A DNA stretch of 64,000 nucleotides from Ectobius pallidus. Lineage: Eukaryota > Arthropoda > Insecta > Blattodea > Ectobiidae. Position numbers and translations under genes: made by a program. The notes under the pieces are model-generated. The model did no database searches. It was given only the letters and a program-made list of their open reading frames with translations, and was not told where the DNA came from. Below, in pieces: positions 12,660 to 23,321 of the stretch (position 1 is its first letter; each line of letters opens with the position of its first letter). The stretch spans positions 89,541,882-89,605,881 of the forward strand of contig CAXKWD010000005.1 of NCBI GenBank assembly GCA_964059195.1, in the 5' to 3' direction.

Positions 12660-13269
12660 ACTAATTCACGGATTACACATATCTGGAATTTGCTAGAAAA
12701 CGTAAGTTACGCATTTCACTTATTTAACATGCTGAAATAAACAATTACATGAAATCGGTTCTTCAGCTCATTGTGCTTTTATTGTTTTAAAATTATTTAC
12801 CGAGCACAAGATTTAAGTCTTCGGGTGGCGTTGGAAACCATATTTGTATACACTTATATTGTAATTTTTAGCAATAAATTGAAGAATTGAAGAATTAAAA
12901 AAATTAAACAATGATAAACAAATGCATAGTAGACAGATCTTGATACGTGGTAGAACAAGCATAGCTTCTCTGTATTCTTAACTAATTTTTACTCGGTATT
13001 TTTACGGGTCTAGTCGTTCGAGCTGAGGTTGGTAATATTTCCTGCACTGACGATGACAAGCAAAATATAGACTTATTAATGAAATATACAAGAACTGCCT
13101 TAAAATTGCGTAAATTAATCAATCACTTAAATTATAATAATATAATAATAACACGAATATAAAATGTTATAACCTTAATATGTAAAAAATTTAGCTTTAA
13201 AATTTCCTTTCAAGAGATTCATTTTTAAATATTAAGCACCTACACAAAATACTATGGGCTATATTATGT
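12660..13269. other. Non-coding intronic sequence
   Basis: AT-rich sequence. Nothing was recognised beyond the end of the RT remnant. Confidence 0.35.
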
Positions 13270-13389
13270 GAACTTTTATTTAGGTCTAACATATAACAAA
13301 CAAAAATTGGGCTTTATATTTAGAATCTTGAACTTGTATTTAGGTCTAACATATAGCAAACAAAAATTGGGCTTTATATTTAGAATCTT
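13270..13389. repeat. 60-bp direct tandem duplication
   Basis: Two adjacent 60-bp units (13270-13329 and 13330-13389) differ at about two positions. The unit contains taggtctaacatatarcaaa. Confidence 0.95.
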
Positions 13390-13438
13390 AAGAGACTTAA
13401 GATACTTAAGTAAGGCTTATTTTATATAAAAGCCTTGT

Positions 13439-13640
13439 TCAAAGCAAGTTGGCATATGCCTTGATTGTATGGTCATCTGTGTACGAATGTTCTAATACTA
13501 ATTTGAAAAAGATTCAAAAGAAGTTTCTCAGACATTCATATTGTAAAACTCACAATGAATTAGTGTATAATCAGAATATTCCTAAAGTCAACTTTTATTG
13601 AATTCACTTTAAAGTCACTTTCCAATCGTGGCATAGCTGC
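13439..13640 (+). pseudogene. Non-LTR RT C-terminal remnant
   Basis: Translates to VQSKLAYALIVWSSVYECSN then LKKIQKKFLRHSY, the post-palm region of jockey/CR1-like RTs (SxLxYAxIVWS...IQxxFLR). Stops interrupt it after about 13590. It is a truncated dead copy. Confidence 0.75.
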
Positions 13641-13914
13641 TGAACAAATATTCCAATACGAACTTCCAAATGGTCTGCTATACAGCGAAGAATTATTTAA
13701 TCAATTATATTTTAATGCAAGTAAAAAGTGTCAGAAAACGTCACTTACTCCAATTTGGGACACCGAAAACGTCTGCGTACAAAAAAATAACTATTTCTTC
13801 GCAGCTATAATAGATTTGAGTCATAGCTTCACTTCCTAGCTAATATTTAGTAATTTAAAAGACCCACTTTAATCAATTCAGAACAAAACAAACCTTATAA
13901 TTAATTATCAAACA

Positions 13915-14208
13915 CAAATCATTGAAGAAATTAGCGATATAAAATGCCTAGGAATACAAATCGATCAAAATCTTGACTGGAAGATACACATTGAAATGTT
14001 GAGTCCAAAAATGGGTTCAGCGTCTTTCGCCTTAAGAATTTTGAATAATAATACGACAGGATACCTTACTACGGTAGGCCTATATTTTGCAAATTTTCAC
14101 TCTGTAATGAGGTACGGAATCATATTCTGGGGTAACTCATTCCATAGGGAGAAAATATGTAAATTACAAGAACGAGCAATAAGAATAATACAGTATATGG
14201 AAAGATAA
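13915..14208 (+). pseudogene. Jockey-like RT C-terminal remnant
   Basis: One open frame reads KCLGIQIDQNLDWKIHIEML, later YFANFHSVMRYGIIFWGNSF and CKLQERAIRIIQYM. This is the standard jockey/BS-type thumb order (LGIxID..W..HI, FHSVMRYGI.FWGNS, QKRAIRII). It begins and ends abruptly. It is distinct from the split copy at 11385-12645. Confidence 0.88.
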
Positions 14209-14345
14209 AAGGGATTCTTGAAAACCACTATTTGAAAATTTAAAACTACTCACTCTCACAGGGGAGTATAGGCCTATATTTGCTCTGTTATGTGTCACAT
14301 GGTAGATAATATTGATAAATTTCAAACTAATTGCAGTGTATAGTG

Positions 14346-14718
14346 CAGTTACTCATTGCATGGCCAGTCGGCTTCAAAGGTTTCGGTGTTTCTTTATGTT
14401 AATTGATCTGACTAAATCAGTCTTGGGCTTCCGCTTTCCAAAACAAAAGCAACGTTGTTATCACTGACCTCAGTTCTTCCTTTGATTTATTCAATTCACA
14501 CGTGTTATTGTTTACTGTAACTTGATCTTGCAACCGCGCATTTCACTCCACGCGGAGTAGACGAGTAGCTGTCAAAATCGCCACAGGACATTCTTAGATT
14601 TTGATTGGCTGGGGTAACTAGCTGTTTGGTGCGGTAAAAACAAAGAACATGGGTTGAGCTGTCGGTAAACTTTTCCTCCTAACGAAAGGAAGCCGCCTGG
14701 CCATGCAATGAATAACTG
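14346..14718. mobile_element. MITE with 30-bp terminal inverted repeats
   Basis: The left end is cagttactcattgcatggcc and the right end read inverted is cagttattcattgcatggcc; similarity runs about 30 bp through a CGGCTTC block. The length is 373 bp and no coding frame is present. No clear target duplication was seen. The CAGTTA terminus would suit a Tc1/mariner relative, but that is a guess. Confidence 0.7.
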
Positions 14719-14719
14719 G

Positions 14720-15640
14720 ACTTGACATGGACGTACTACTACAAATGTGAGTGATTTACGTAGGCCAGGTAATTCATTAAAACTCTTTCAGGAGGATACT
14801 GCAACGCAGAAATACCATAGCTTTCAAGAAGCATTAAATTATTAAGTATTAAAAACAAATGCAAATCTTTCAAAAGACCTCAAGGAATTTTTAATAACTC
14901 ACGCCTAATACAATTACAGCTTGAATAGGTTTGCCAGCCTACAGTTCTGTATATTGTTATAATATGCATGTATAATTTGATCTGACGTGTTCTATATCCT
15001 TGAGCCTCGATCAACATAGGATTTACAGGACGAGATATCTACATACATACATTATAATGTGTGTTTTTCCAAATTATATCGTCTTGCCTTTAATAATAGA
15101 CTTGTTTGTTTTGTTTGTTTGACTGTTTGTTTTTCGTTCTAGTTTAGTCTTAGTTTTCAGTTTAGTTTTAGTTTCTTCTTTAATTATATTGTTATGGCGT
15201 ATTTCAATTTATATATTTCATGTATATGGAGCTGCTGTAATTGTAACATTGCTCTGTTGTAGCAAAAATTAAATAAATAACAATCATTATTACCAAAAAG
15301 CACGGTTTTCGAGTTACGATCCGGGACGCAGGACTAAGCGCAGCTACATTATCAGGCTGGTGTATTTTATAGTGACTTGGAAGTACATCGCATTTTAAAT
15401 ATATATTAATATATATTTTTTAAATGTTGCTACGAGCGCAAGGAACTTAATTACAGCTTAGATTATGAAGAGTAAGTTCATAAAACTTACTCAGTTAGTT
15501 TGGTAGACAGATTAATTGGACTTAGCCACACGCAAAATTTAACCTGTCGTGGTAAGGTTAAAAGTGTAACAGAAGTTACAAGTAGCCTATCACTGCCAGT
15601 TAGAACAGACTGTCTTAATTTCCCTGCTCAATGCCCCTGT
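14720..15640. other. Non-coding, probable old retroelement 3' end
   Basis: Around 15218-15290 a gagctgctgtaattgtaac block followed by an aaattaaataaataac tail resembles 3' ends of non-LTR elements. Nothing else was recognised. Confidence 0.3.
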
Positions 15641-15641
15641 A

Positions 15642-15644
15642 AGA

Positions 15645-15719
<75 letters not shown>

Positions 15720-15738
15720 TATTATTATTATTATTGTC
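15642..15738. repeat. (TTA)n microsatellite
   Basis: About 32 TTA units with one interruption. A leucine run in the overlapping open frame is an artefact of the repeat. Confidence 0.97.
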
Positions 15739-16842
15739 GTTAAGCAATTACATTAATGCAATAGGCAATAATTCAGAATGGAGTTAGCAGGAGTTGATAG
15801 GATCATTAAGTTAATCGGCAACAAATAAATTAATATATATACTGTCAGGTTTGAATCGCCGGTGTTTCCGACAGAATATTCCAGATTGGAAATTTTCATG
15901 GCAAAAGTCTGAATTCGAAATTGCTTGAAGTGCAGTACAACCGTTGAAAGACAACTGTGTATATACTATAGATTTATAATTAAAGTAATGTGTATAAGTT
16001 AAACTATTAAATTGATAAACTGGTAGGAAAATGATACTGATTTGCAGATTAAATACACGTAACCAACTACGGTTTGGGCATGTCCAAGAACAAATAACTA
16101 TAACGGTAGCTTTTCGTCTCCCATAGCACGCAAAACAGTATACGGCAGACACTATAAATATCTCTAACTTAAAGCTCTGGGAACTGAGTTATGTATACAA
16201 AGAAAGTGATGGAATTATACTGAAAATAACTGGCAGTTTATAATAATAAAGTTATTAAAGCATAACAGATGATTAAAACTACTCAAAATGACATGCTACT
16301 TAACATGGTGAAATTTCAGTGAAAGAGACTTCAAAGCACATAATTGACGGAGTCCATACTGCCATGATTACGACACGGTCTGTTACAGCGGTAGAATGAC
16401 ATTTAATACACTACTTCACTAAAAAAAAATACATTATGAATGCTTTGAAGTAACATATATAACAACATTCCCCGGAACAAACATTGCTATGATTGTTATC
16501 TTGGGTAGTAAATAAGGAGGCTAAGTGGCAAGAAGCTATTCACTAGAAAATGTCCCTAATGCAGTAGTTATTAACAGACGTTGATAACTTACCGATATTG
16601 TTGGAGTTCACTGCCATGCCTGCAAAGAGATTGTCAAACATTCTGTCTGCGTAGTATTCAGACGTCCAACTCGCATCAGCTCCAGTGTGGTACTCCCGCC
16701 CTCGTAAGTCGCGAGAACCTGTACATGCGTGACGTCATTAATATCGATGTATTCATACATGCATTCGACTTTACCACTATTATCCTATCGATATATGTAA
16801 GCCACTAAAATTATATTATATTATATTAATAATAATAATTTA

Positions 16843-17222
16843 ATGGAGTTATACAAACAAACAGAAAAAATAGGCCATACTTTCAGGAAAATAAGATTAA
16901 GATTCTATGGTCACATTTTCAGAATGGAAAAGACAGACTTACCAAACAAATTTTTAAACACTATGTAAGTACAAAAACTAAACCAGCATTTTGCAAGGAA
17001 GTTGAAGATGATTTGAAATTACTCAGTATCAACATGGAGGATATTGCAAACAGAGAAAAGTTTAGGAAAGCAATATTTGATGGCGAATTTCCAGAGAAAC
17101 CCAAGAAGAAAACGGGAAGTAAATGGACGGAAGAACGGAAACAGCAACATCGCGAAAGAATGAAGAAGTTTTGGGAAGACAAGAAGACGACAACTGTTTC
17201 ACGTGGTCCTAAGCTGGCCTAA
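16843..17222 (+). pseudogene. Non-LTR retrotransposon ORF C-terminal remnant
   Basis: Translates as RKIRLRFYGHIFRMEKTDLP, then, after a stop/frameshift near 16965, KEVEDDLKLLSINMEDIANR and SKWTEERKQQHRERMKKFWE up to a natural stop at 17222. LRFYGHIxRM and the basic tail are typical of insect RTE/CR1-like ORF2 ends. The conserved 3' end and single frame break suggest a fairly young truncated copy. Confidence 0.78.
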
Positions 17223-17324
17223 TTGAAAAGGGAAAGATAATAATAACAACAATGTTATGAACGTCATGAGTAATATTACCAGATCTAAAAATTGAAAAGC
17301 AGGGCATTTTCTCTAAAAGAAATT

Positions 17325-17830
17325 CCCACTAAACTTCAGAATTACGTGACTGCCATCTCAGACGGGCCATATGGAGCGGGACCAAGCCTACAAATGTAGC
17401 CAATATTGCAAACGTGACTGCATGCCGATTGAAGTCTGCACATAAACGACACGACACGCTACGCCGGTGTATTATTTCGTAATCCCAAACGCAATAATGC
17501 ATCCATAATACGATAGTAACGAATAAAATCAATATTAGTAGTAGTTACCAGTACCTTAAGAAATTATTCCAAACTAAAGGATTGAACTACTTAGTGTAAC
17601 GAAGTTTTATGAAAGGTGTAGAAGGGTGAAAAAGATTCTGCATTAAGATAAATAGTGACAGCTAAATTCTAGGTTAGGAACAGTTATATTCTGCGGTGGG
17701 AAATTTTACCACTGCACCAGTAGTTCTCCTTGTTCTCCGCGGCTCGGAAGGGCACGGTCGCTAATGGCAGAGCATACCTCATTGTCAGCTGGCTACGCTA
17801 TTCTGAAGGAGCCAAAAGCCTAATTTTCCA
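17325..17830. repeat. Left arm of a long imperfect inverted repeat (partner 20265-20672)
   Basis: Blocks such as gtagccaatattgcaaacgt, gacagctaaattctaggtta and ctccgcggctcggaagggca recur inverted at 20265-20672 in mirrored order. The arms are about 400-500 bp and the span 3.3 kb. This fits a degraded DNA element with long terminal inverted repeats, or an inverted segmental duplication. No transposase was seen between the arms. Confidence 0.65.
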
Positions 17831-18204
17831 CAAAAAGCCGGGCATGACATTAATTTTGAAATACATATAATATTAATGTAAATTGTTAAACGTGGTAGAT
17901 AGAATGATGACTAGTTAGAAATAATATTAATTAATACGTATATCTGTGTACTTATCTGTGTAAGCCTGAAACGTTTCTTCAACGAGTCAGCCACCCTGGT
18001 ATGCCAGGAGACCCTTGCCCGCTATGGGATGCTTGTGGGCTAATTCTAATTCTAATTCTAATATCTGTGTACAATGTAAATCATGAATATACCTCTGATC
18101 ACCCAATTTCTGATTTTCAAAAAAATTACACTTCCTTTTACTAGGCCTATATCTACCAACCTTCGGCATCTTAACAGAACTTAAAGATCTGGAGATAAGA
18201 TTTA

Positions 18205-19067
18205 CGGTAACTCAAACACATACTCTAAAGAAGTTCGCCACAGAAAACAGAAATTCCGGAAGTACGCTAATCCATTATTTAAACCTGCTTCCTTACCTCG
18301 TGATAGAAGAACTGCCTACTAGATCACGTATAGGCTATATCATAGCATCAAGGTTATCGAATGGTATTCTTTGGCTATATGCGGTTATGACTCACATGTG
18401 AATTCGAAATTACTTAGGATGAACTGTAAAGCGCAACTGATGTAAAAACATGTTTCGTGCGGAAATTTTCTTATTATTTCCTGTAGCATTAAAAAGCAAC
18501 AATGTTTGATTTTCTACAATGACTGGCCGGACGTCGGGCAAAGACATAAAAAGCAAGACATGTCCGGCGAAATTCGGATCTAAGTAGGGTTACCAGATGT
18601 AAAATACGAAAAGGAATTTTTTTTAAAAATACTTAGTTTTTCACAAAAAAATCCGGACATGACACTAATTTTGAAAATATGTATAAAGTTAATGTAAATT
18701 TTTAAGCGTGGTTATAACACATACACTAAAAAAAAATTCACCACATGAATCTCAAACTCGTATGCTTACAGGAAACAGAAGTTCCAGAACTACGCTAACC
18801 GATTATTGATTACCTTGTGATCGAAGCACCGTCTATTAGATCACGCATACCAATAAAATCAAGGTTATCAAATTATTTTCTTTGGTCATATGTGATCATG
18901 GCTCATAAATGAATCTTAATAAAAACATGTAGTATTTCGCATTAAAGTTTGTATTAATACGTCCAGTTCCTTTAAAAAGCAGAGCAACGTTTGATTTTCT
19001 ATACTACCTGGCCAGATGCCGGACATAGACATAAAAATCAAGGCATGTCCGGCGAAATTAGAACGCC
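18205..19067. repeat. Direct duplication, two copies of about 360 bp
   Basis: Copy 1 (about 18205-18577) and copy 2 (about 18715-19067) share ordered blocks, e.g. gttatga/tcatgRctca segments and an ending with acataaaaa-caagRcatgtccggcgaaatt. The flanking aaaRnccgggcatgacaYtaat block is also shared (17835 and 18650). Copy 1 is separated from that flank by about 290 bp containing a short (TAATTC)n run at 18040-18062. Confidence 0.7.
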
Positions 19068-20264
19068 TGAGAACCCGAAACCGAGGTACAGTATCACCTT
19101 TCCTAGTACGCCATGGGGAGGTTGTGGCTCTCATCCCATGATTCCATTCCCAATCCCTGAAGCAGGTTTCGCTTATAAAGTTAAAAAAAAAGGAATGCTT
19201 ATGTGTACATAGAAAGGTGCATAGTTGTCCAGGTCTCGCAATTAGAGTACGTTACATAGGGAAGTCATATAATATAAAGGTAAAAAAAATTAACAGGCCT
19301 CAGTGTGATTAGAACCTTGAGCCCGAGGTTCTTTACAATGTATATTGTATGTATTTAACATACAAATTACTATATTTATTATCTTCGACACGAGAAACAA
19401 AAATATTTGTGTACAGACACATAAGCTGATAACAAATGAGATTAAAAATTCTGTTTTTGTTTTTAAATTCTGGAAATGAAGATAATACTTGACACATTTT
19501 TATCAGCTTGTTTATCATTCTGAGTAATGTATTCGCTCTATATTGTTATGTAGTAGACCATTACAAGATATTCATTTTTATAGACGAATACTAGAATATT
19601 TAGGTTATGCTATCAAGATGCAATAAATGGGGAATGATTTCCGTGATTACGCACTATGTTTTTTTCGTACAAAAAATTTCAAAATAGGTGGTTTTTAGGT
19701 TGTTGTGTTCTTCATAAATCATAGAACCATATAGTAAAAAAAGTAATTTAGTTTTTCTGGAAAGTGTCCGAAGCACTGGGAAAATGAGAAGGAAGGAGTC
19801 ATTTTTCTAACCTATACATGACAGTCTCTGTACAGAAATTGACTATTGGAAGGTTGTGAGTTGCGCATGGGTCATGTTATCCAGAAACAAGGCTGGGACT
19901 GTAACTTGATGGAGATCAACACTAATATTACCCTTCCCAACCTAACCGCCACCCACCTAGGTGTATATGTCATAGCACTAATATCAATATTTCTAATTTA
20001 ACTGCAACAAGCCTTGCTGTACATGTCACTAACACTAATATTCCTAATCTGCCACTAGAATCGGAAGTTGATATGGAGTACGGGGCGAAAGTGTGTGGAG
20101 TGCTTAATGAAGGAAACTAAACCTAATAAACATGTTCCTTTTGTGTGTTTGTCCGTTTGTGTGCCTTTTGTGTGTTTGCACATGCCGTCTTCAATTTAAT
20201 CGTCACGCAAGCATTATTCAGTTCCATGTTAGTTATATCAGAATATTTCCCAATCTTAGATTAT

Positions 20265-20672
20265 TTGGAACTCCTTCGGAATAAGAGTAGCCATCTCAGC
20301 CAGTAGCGATCGTGCCCCTCCGAGCCGCGGAGGAACGACTTGTGCAAGGGTAAAATTTCCTGTCGCAAAAGAGATTCAATGTGAGACATAATAGACCCCG
20401 CGCTACTCAGTATATTGCTCATAAACTAATATAACTGATCCTAACCTAACATAACCTGTCACTGACCTAGAATTTAGCTGTCACTACTTACCTTAATGTA
20501 GAAACTTTTTTACCCTTCTACATCTTTCATAAAACATATTTACAACCGTCGTTTATCTTCCGAATTCATTCGACATGTAGTCATGTTTGTAATATTGGCG
20601 ACATTGTAGACTTGATCCCACTCGGCACGATCCGGCTGAGAAGGCGGTCACCTTATTCTCAAGTTTAGCGGA
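20265..20672. repeat. Right arm of the long imperfect inverted repeat
   Basis: This is the inverted partner of 17325-17830. The outer end (ttctcaagtttagcgg) mirrors the left outer block (ccactaaacttcagaat). Confidence 0.65.
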
Positions 20673-21337
20673 TTATTTAATAATCAGACGTCAAAGGAGC
20701 TGACTGAATGTGAGTCATTTCCTGCACTTGTATAAAACTGTCGATGGGTACCGTCTTTTAAAAAAACTGTGCACATGAACAATCGCAATGATAATGTAAA
20801 ATGTACTTAGGAAAAGATCTGTCCTCAAGGACTGCTCGAAAAAACCTATCTCTATCGGTAACACTTGATTTGCTCCGAACAGTATTTTGTGCGTGTTTGT
20901 TTTCCTAGCTTGTTGAATTGTAAAAATAATACACGGTTTGCGAGACTTATAAATAAAGCCCGGAGAAATGTGCGTTTTCCCGCAAGATTAGTGTAGGCTA
21001 CATGGCTCTTTGTTGATGTCCCCATTCGTAAACAGCTACAGGAAAATACAGGCTTGATTAGAACCTCAGAAATGCATTGAATGTTTAAATTCAGAATATA
21101 CTATTATTGGCATTCAGTTTTAACATAGTTATCACATTTTAAAAACTTGTGAACTGACACCTCCAGTAGAATTAACGGGGTAATCTGTCATTAATCTGGG
21201 CTTTTCGGAGCCGGAATCTCGAATTAAAGACACTTTTCAATTATAGAGCATGTTCAAATACTGTATTTAATTAGCAGACGCTTCGCTCTTAGCTATGGCG
21301 AACTTCTTTAGGAGCCATTTTCAAATGAAATCCACTT

Positions 21338-22047
21338 ACGGCATATAGGTTTGGGTGAAATTCGAAGGTGAAAACCGTTATTTTTTCTCAGCAATGGATT
21401 GTTCTGTAACCTTGTAATATGGCCTACTTCTTATGGACTACCTCTACAATTACATACTGTTTTCATAGTTAATTAATCCGTTAGGGTTACGGTTAGTTAC
21501 CATTACAATATGACAGCCATGTCTCGTGCACTAAAATGCCATTTCCTTGATAATTTCCACAACTTTCAATACTTTTGAGTAATTCTTTTTTCTATCTATT
21601 TGTAAACATCACATGAATAACATCATCTACATTCTTTGGGATACCTACAGTGTAATTATTAAACAAATTAAATGCTTGATGACAATTTTTTTTATGTTTT
21701 CTTGTACAATAAAATATTTAAAAAAAAAATAAACGATTAATTTTAAATCAATTATGGTAGATAGTGTTGTTCACAAAATATTAACAAATATATTAAAACT
21801 AATCACTTGGGAATATTAATATTTGTGGAAGTTATCACGGAAACGACATTTCAGTGCACAAAACGTGGCTGCCATTTTATAACGATAATAGCGTGTAACT
21901 GTAAACGTTTGATTAATTTTGAAAATAGTATGCAATTGTAGAGGTAGTCAATAAAGAGCATGTGAAATTACGAGGTAGGCTTGTAGTACAATTCATTCTT
22001 AGAAAAAAATGAATATCACTTATTTCTCACCCAAACCTGTACGTCCC
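21338..22047. mobile_element. Foldback DNA element, older copy of a TTAA-flanked family
   Basis: The left part (caatggattgttctgtaacc...) and right part (...aattcattcttagaaaaaaat) are inverted copies over about 230 bp each. The right end has cccaaacctgtacgtccccc. A better preserved copy at 59118-59840 shares nearly all blocks, including cggctgccattttgtaacga, and has TTAA at both ends. There is no coding capacity. Confidence 0.75.
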
Positions 22048-22985
22048 CCCCCCTTTTTCTTTATTTTCTTTCAATTTGTAAACAAGCTTTTTAAAATTAC
22101 ATTTTGTTTGTTATTCAAAATCGTACTTTCAGATTTTTTTCCAGACTGTGTTTATATGACAAACCTAAAAAAAAAACATATTACTTCACAGATATATATT
22201 AACTTTCAAGCTTAGGTTAGACTTCTTAGCTTACTTATAATTATAATATATTAGTGACGGGGTAGAGCACTATCTTCTTAGCCATACAGTTTTCCTTCCT
22301 GGAACTGGAAACTTCATTAAATGTACTTACTTTTGTTCAAGGAATTGATTAAGGGGCGAAATTACTAGTTTTTCGAACGCTATCTTGTATTTTTACCAAT
22401 TTCAATCAGTTCATTTTTATTACGCCAGCCATATTATTGTTCTGACTGAAGTAGGATGAGCAGTGCGAAGCAGGATGACCTACAGATCTCCTTGCATTAA
22501 GGTAAGTAGTGGCAGGTAGATTCTATTTTAGTGGCAGTTAGGTTAGGTTGGTTTGAATTGATAAATTTCATATTTGCCGCAGTGTGAAGATTATTTTGAA
22601 CAGTATTTACTTCCTTATACCCTCTGATATTAACAGAGGTTGGTGTGGTTAGGTTAGGTTGGTTAGGTTATGAACAGTGATACTAGTTTTGTAGGGCATA
22701 CCGAATTCACGCGTTTCGAAAATGTGCCATATTATATCTCCACTGAGGTTTGTCGTGTTGGTTAACCTGTTTACCCACATAAATGGCCGTCAGTTATATG
22801 TTATTGTCATGAATTACGTATTTAAGATACGAGAATTACAGGATATATTCTTATAAATAAACCAGTTCCCACCTAATTATAATCCTTGCACCTAGGGACA
22901 TATTTTTAACGTTGTTCCGTTTAGTAAAAATTAAAACTGTATGGCTAAGGAGATAGCGCTGGTCCCTGACTGATGTCCACCCTAC
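22048..22985. other. Non-coding intronic DNA with TTAGG-like words
   Basis: Short runs such as ggttaggttaggttggttag occur at 22540-22670. They are interstitial TTAGG-like sequence, far too short for a telomere. Nothing else was recognised. Confidence 0.4.
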
Positions 22986-23124
22986 AACCGGTCCTAAAGT
23001 AACCGCGTAAATCTCTCGCACTCTAGCAGATTACTCGTATCTATGTAAGTCTGTCTCACTTTAGCACATTACTTGTATCTACATAAGAGTGAGACAGAAT
23101 TACTTGTTCACTTTAGGGCCGGTT
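22986..23124. repeat. Small inverted repeat just upstream of exon 2
   Basis: The outer blocks aaccggtcctaaagtaa (22986) and ttcactttagggccggtt (23107) are inverted copies. Inside, gtctgtctcac and gtgagacag form a second pair. It ends 93 bp before exon 2 and is probably a MITE remnant. Confidence 0.6.
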
Positions 23125-23217
23125 CTAGAGCGGAAAATATCTACTCATTCCACTGACTCAAAAGACTCTGAACAAAGTACACATAGTAAATTATCATGCA
23201 ATTCATATTCATTCCAG

Positions 23218-23321
23218 GAGTCCACCAGGTGGAATCTGCTCCGGCATCCGATGGCAAAAATCAGAGCAATTCTGCCCTGGATCCCCTGTTCAATAATCCA
23301 ATAGCTGATGGAACCAAAGCG
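23218..23321 (+). CDS. Exon 2, small secreted protein: linker after the signal peptide
   Basis: The exon begins after TTCATTCCAG and ends before GTGAGT, both good splice signals. It is 104 nt: it completes the Gly codon opened by exon 1 and ends at phase 0. The encoded residues 21-55 begin GVHQVESAPASDGK and end NNPIADGTKA. The stretch is polar and probably disordered. Signal cleavage is likely near the VESA-PAS area (about residues 27-30). An N-glycosylation sequon (NQS, residues 35-37) is present. The exact phase match to both neighbours is the main support for the three-exon model. Confidence 0.82.

Larger units (their letters stand above)
8507..23217 (+). other. Intron 1 of the secreted-protein gene (14.7 kb)
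   Basis: Donor GTTTGT at 8507 and acceptor TTCATTCCAG ending at 23217. The intron carries a three-layer transposon nest (11385-12645), two more RT remnants (13439-13640, 13915-14208), a 373-bp MITE, another RT remnant (16843-17222), a long inverted repeat (17325/20672) and a TTAA-flanked element. Segments 8507-10334, 14720-15640 and 20673-21337 hold nothing I recognise beyond short AT-rich repeats. Confidence 0.6.

Noticed and set aside
15500..15787. Open frame with a long leucine run
   Set aside because: The run is the translation of a (TTA)n microsatellite and the flanks have no gene-like features.
22540..22670. TTAGG telomere tract
   Set aside because: Only a few imperfect units occur; the window is clearly internal to a chromosome.
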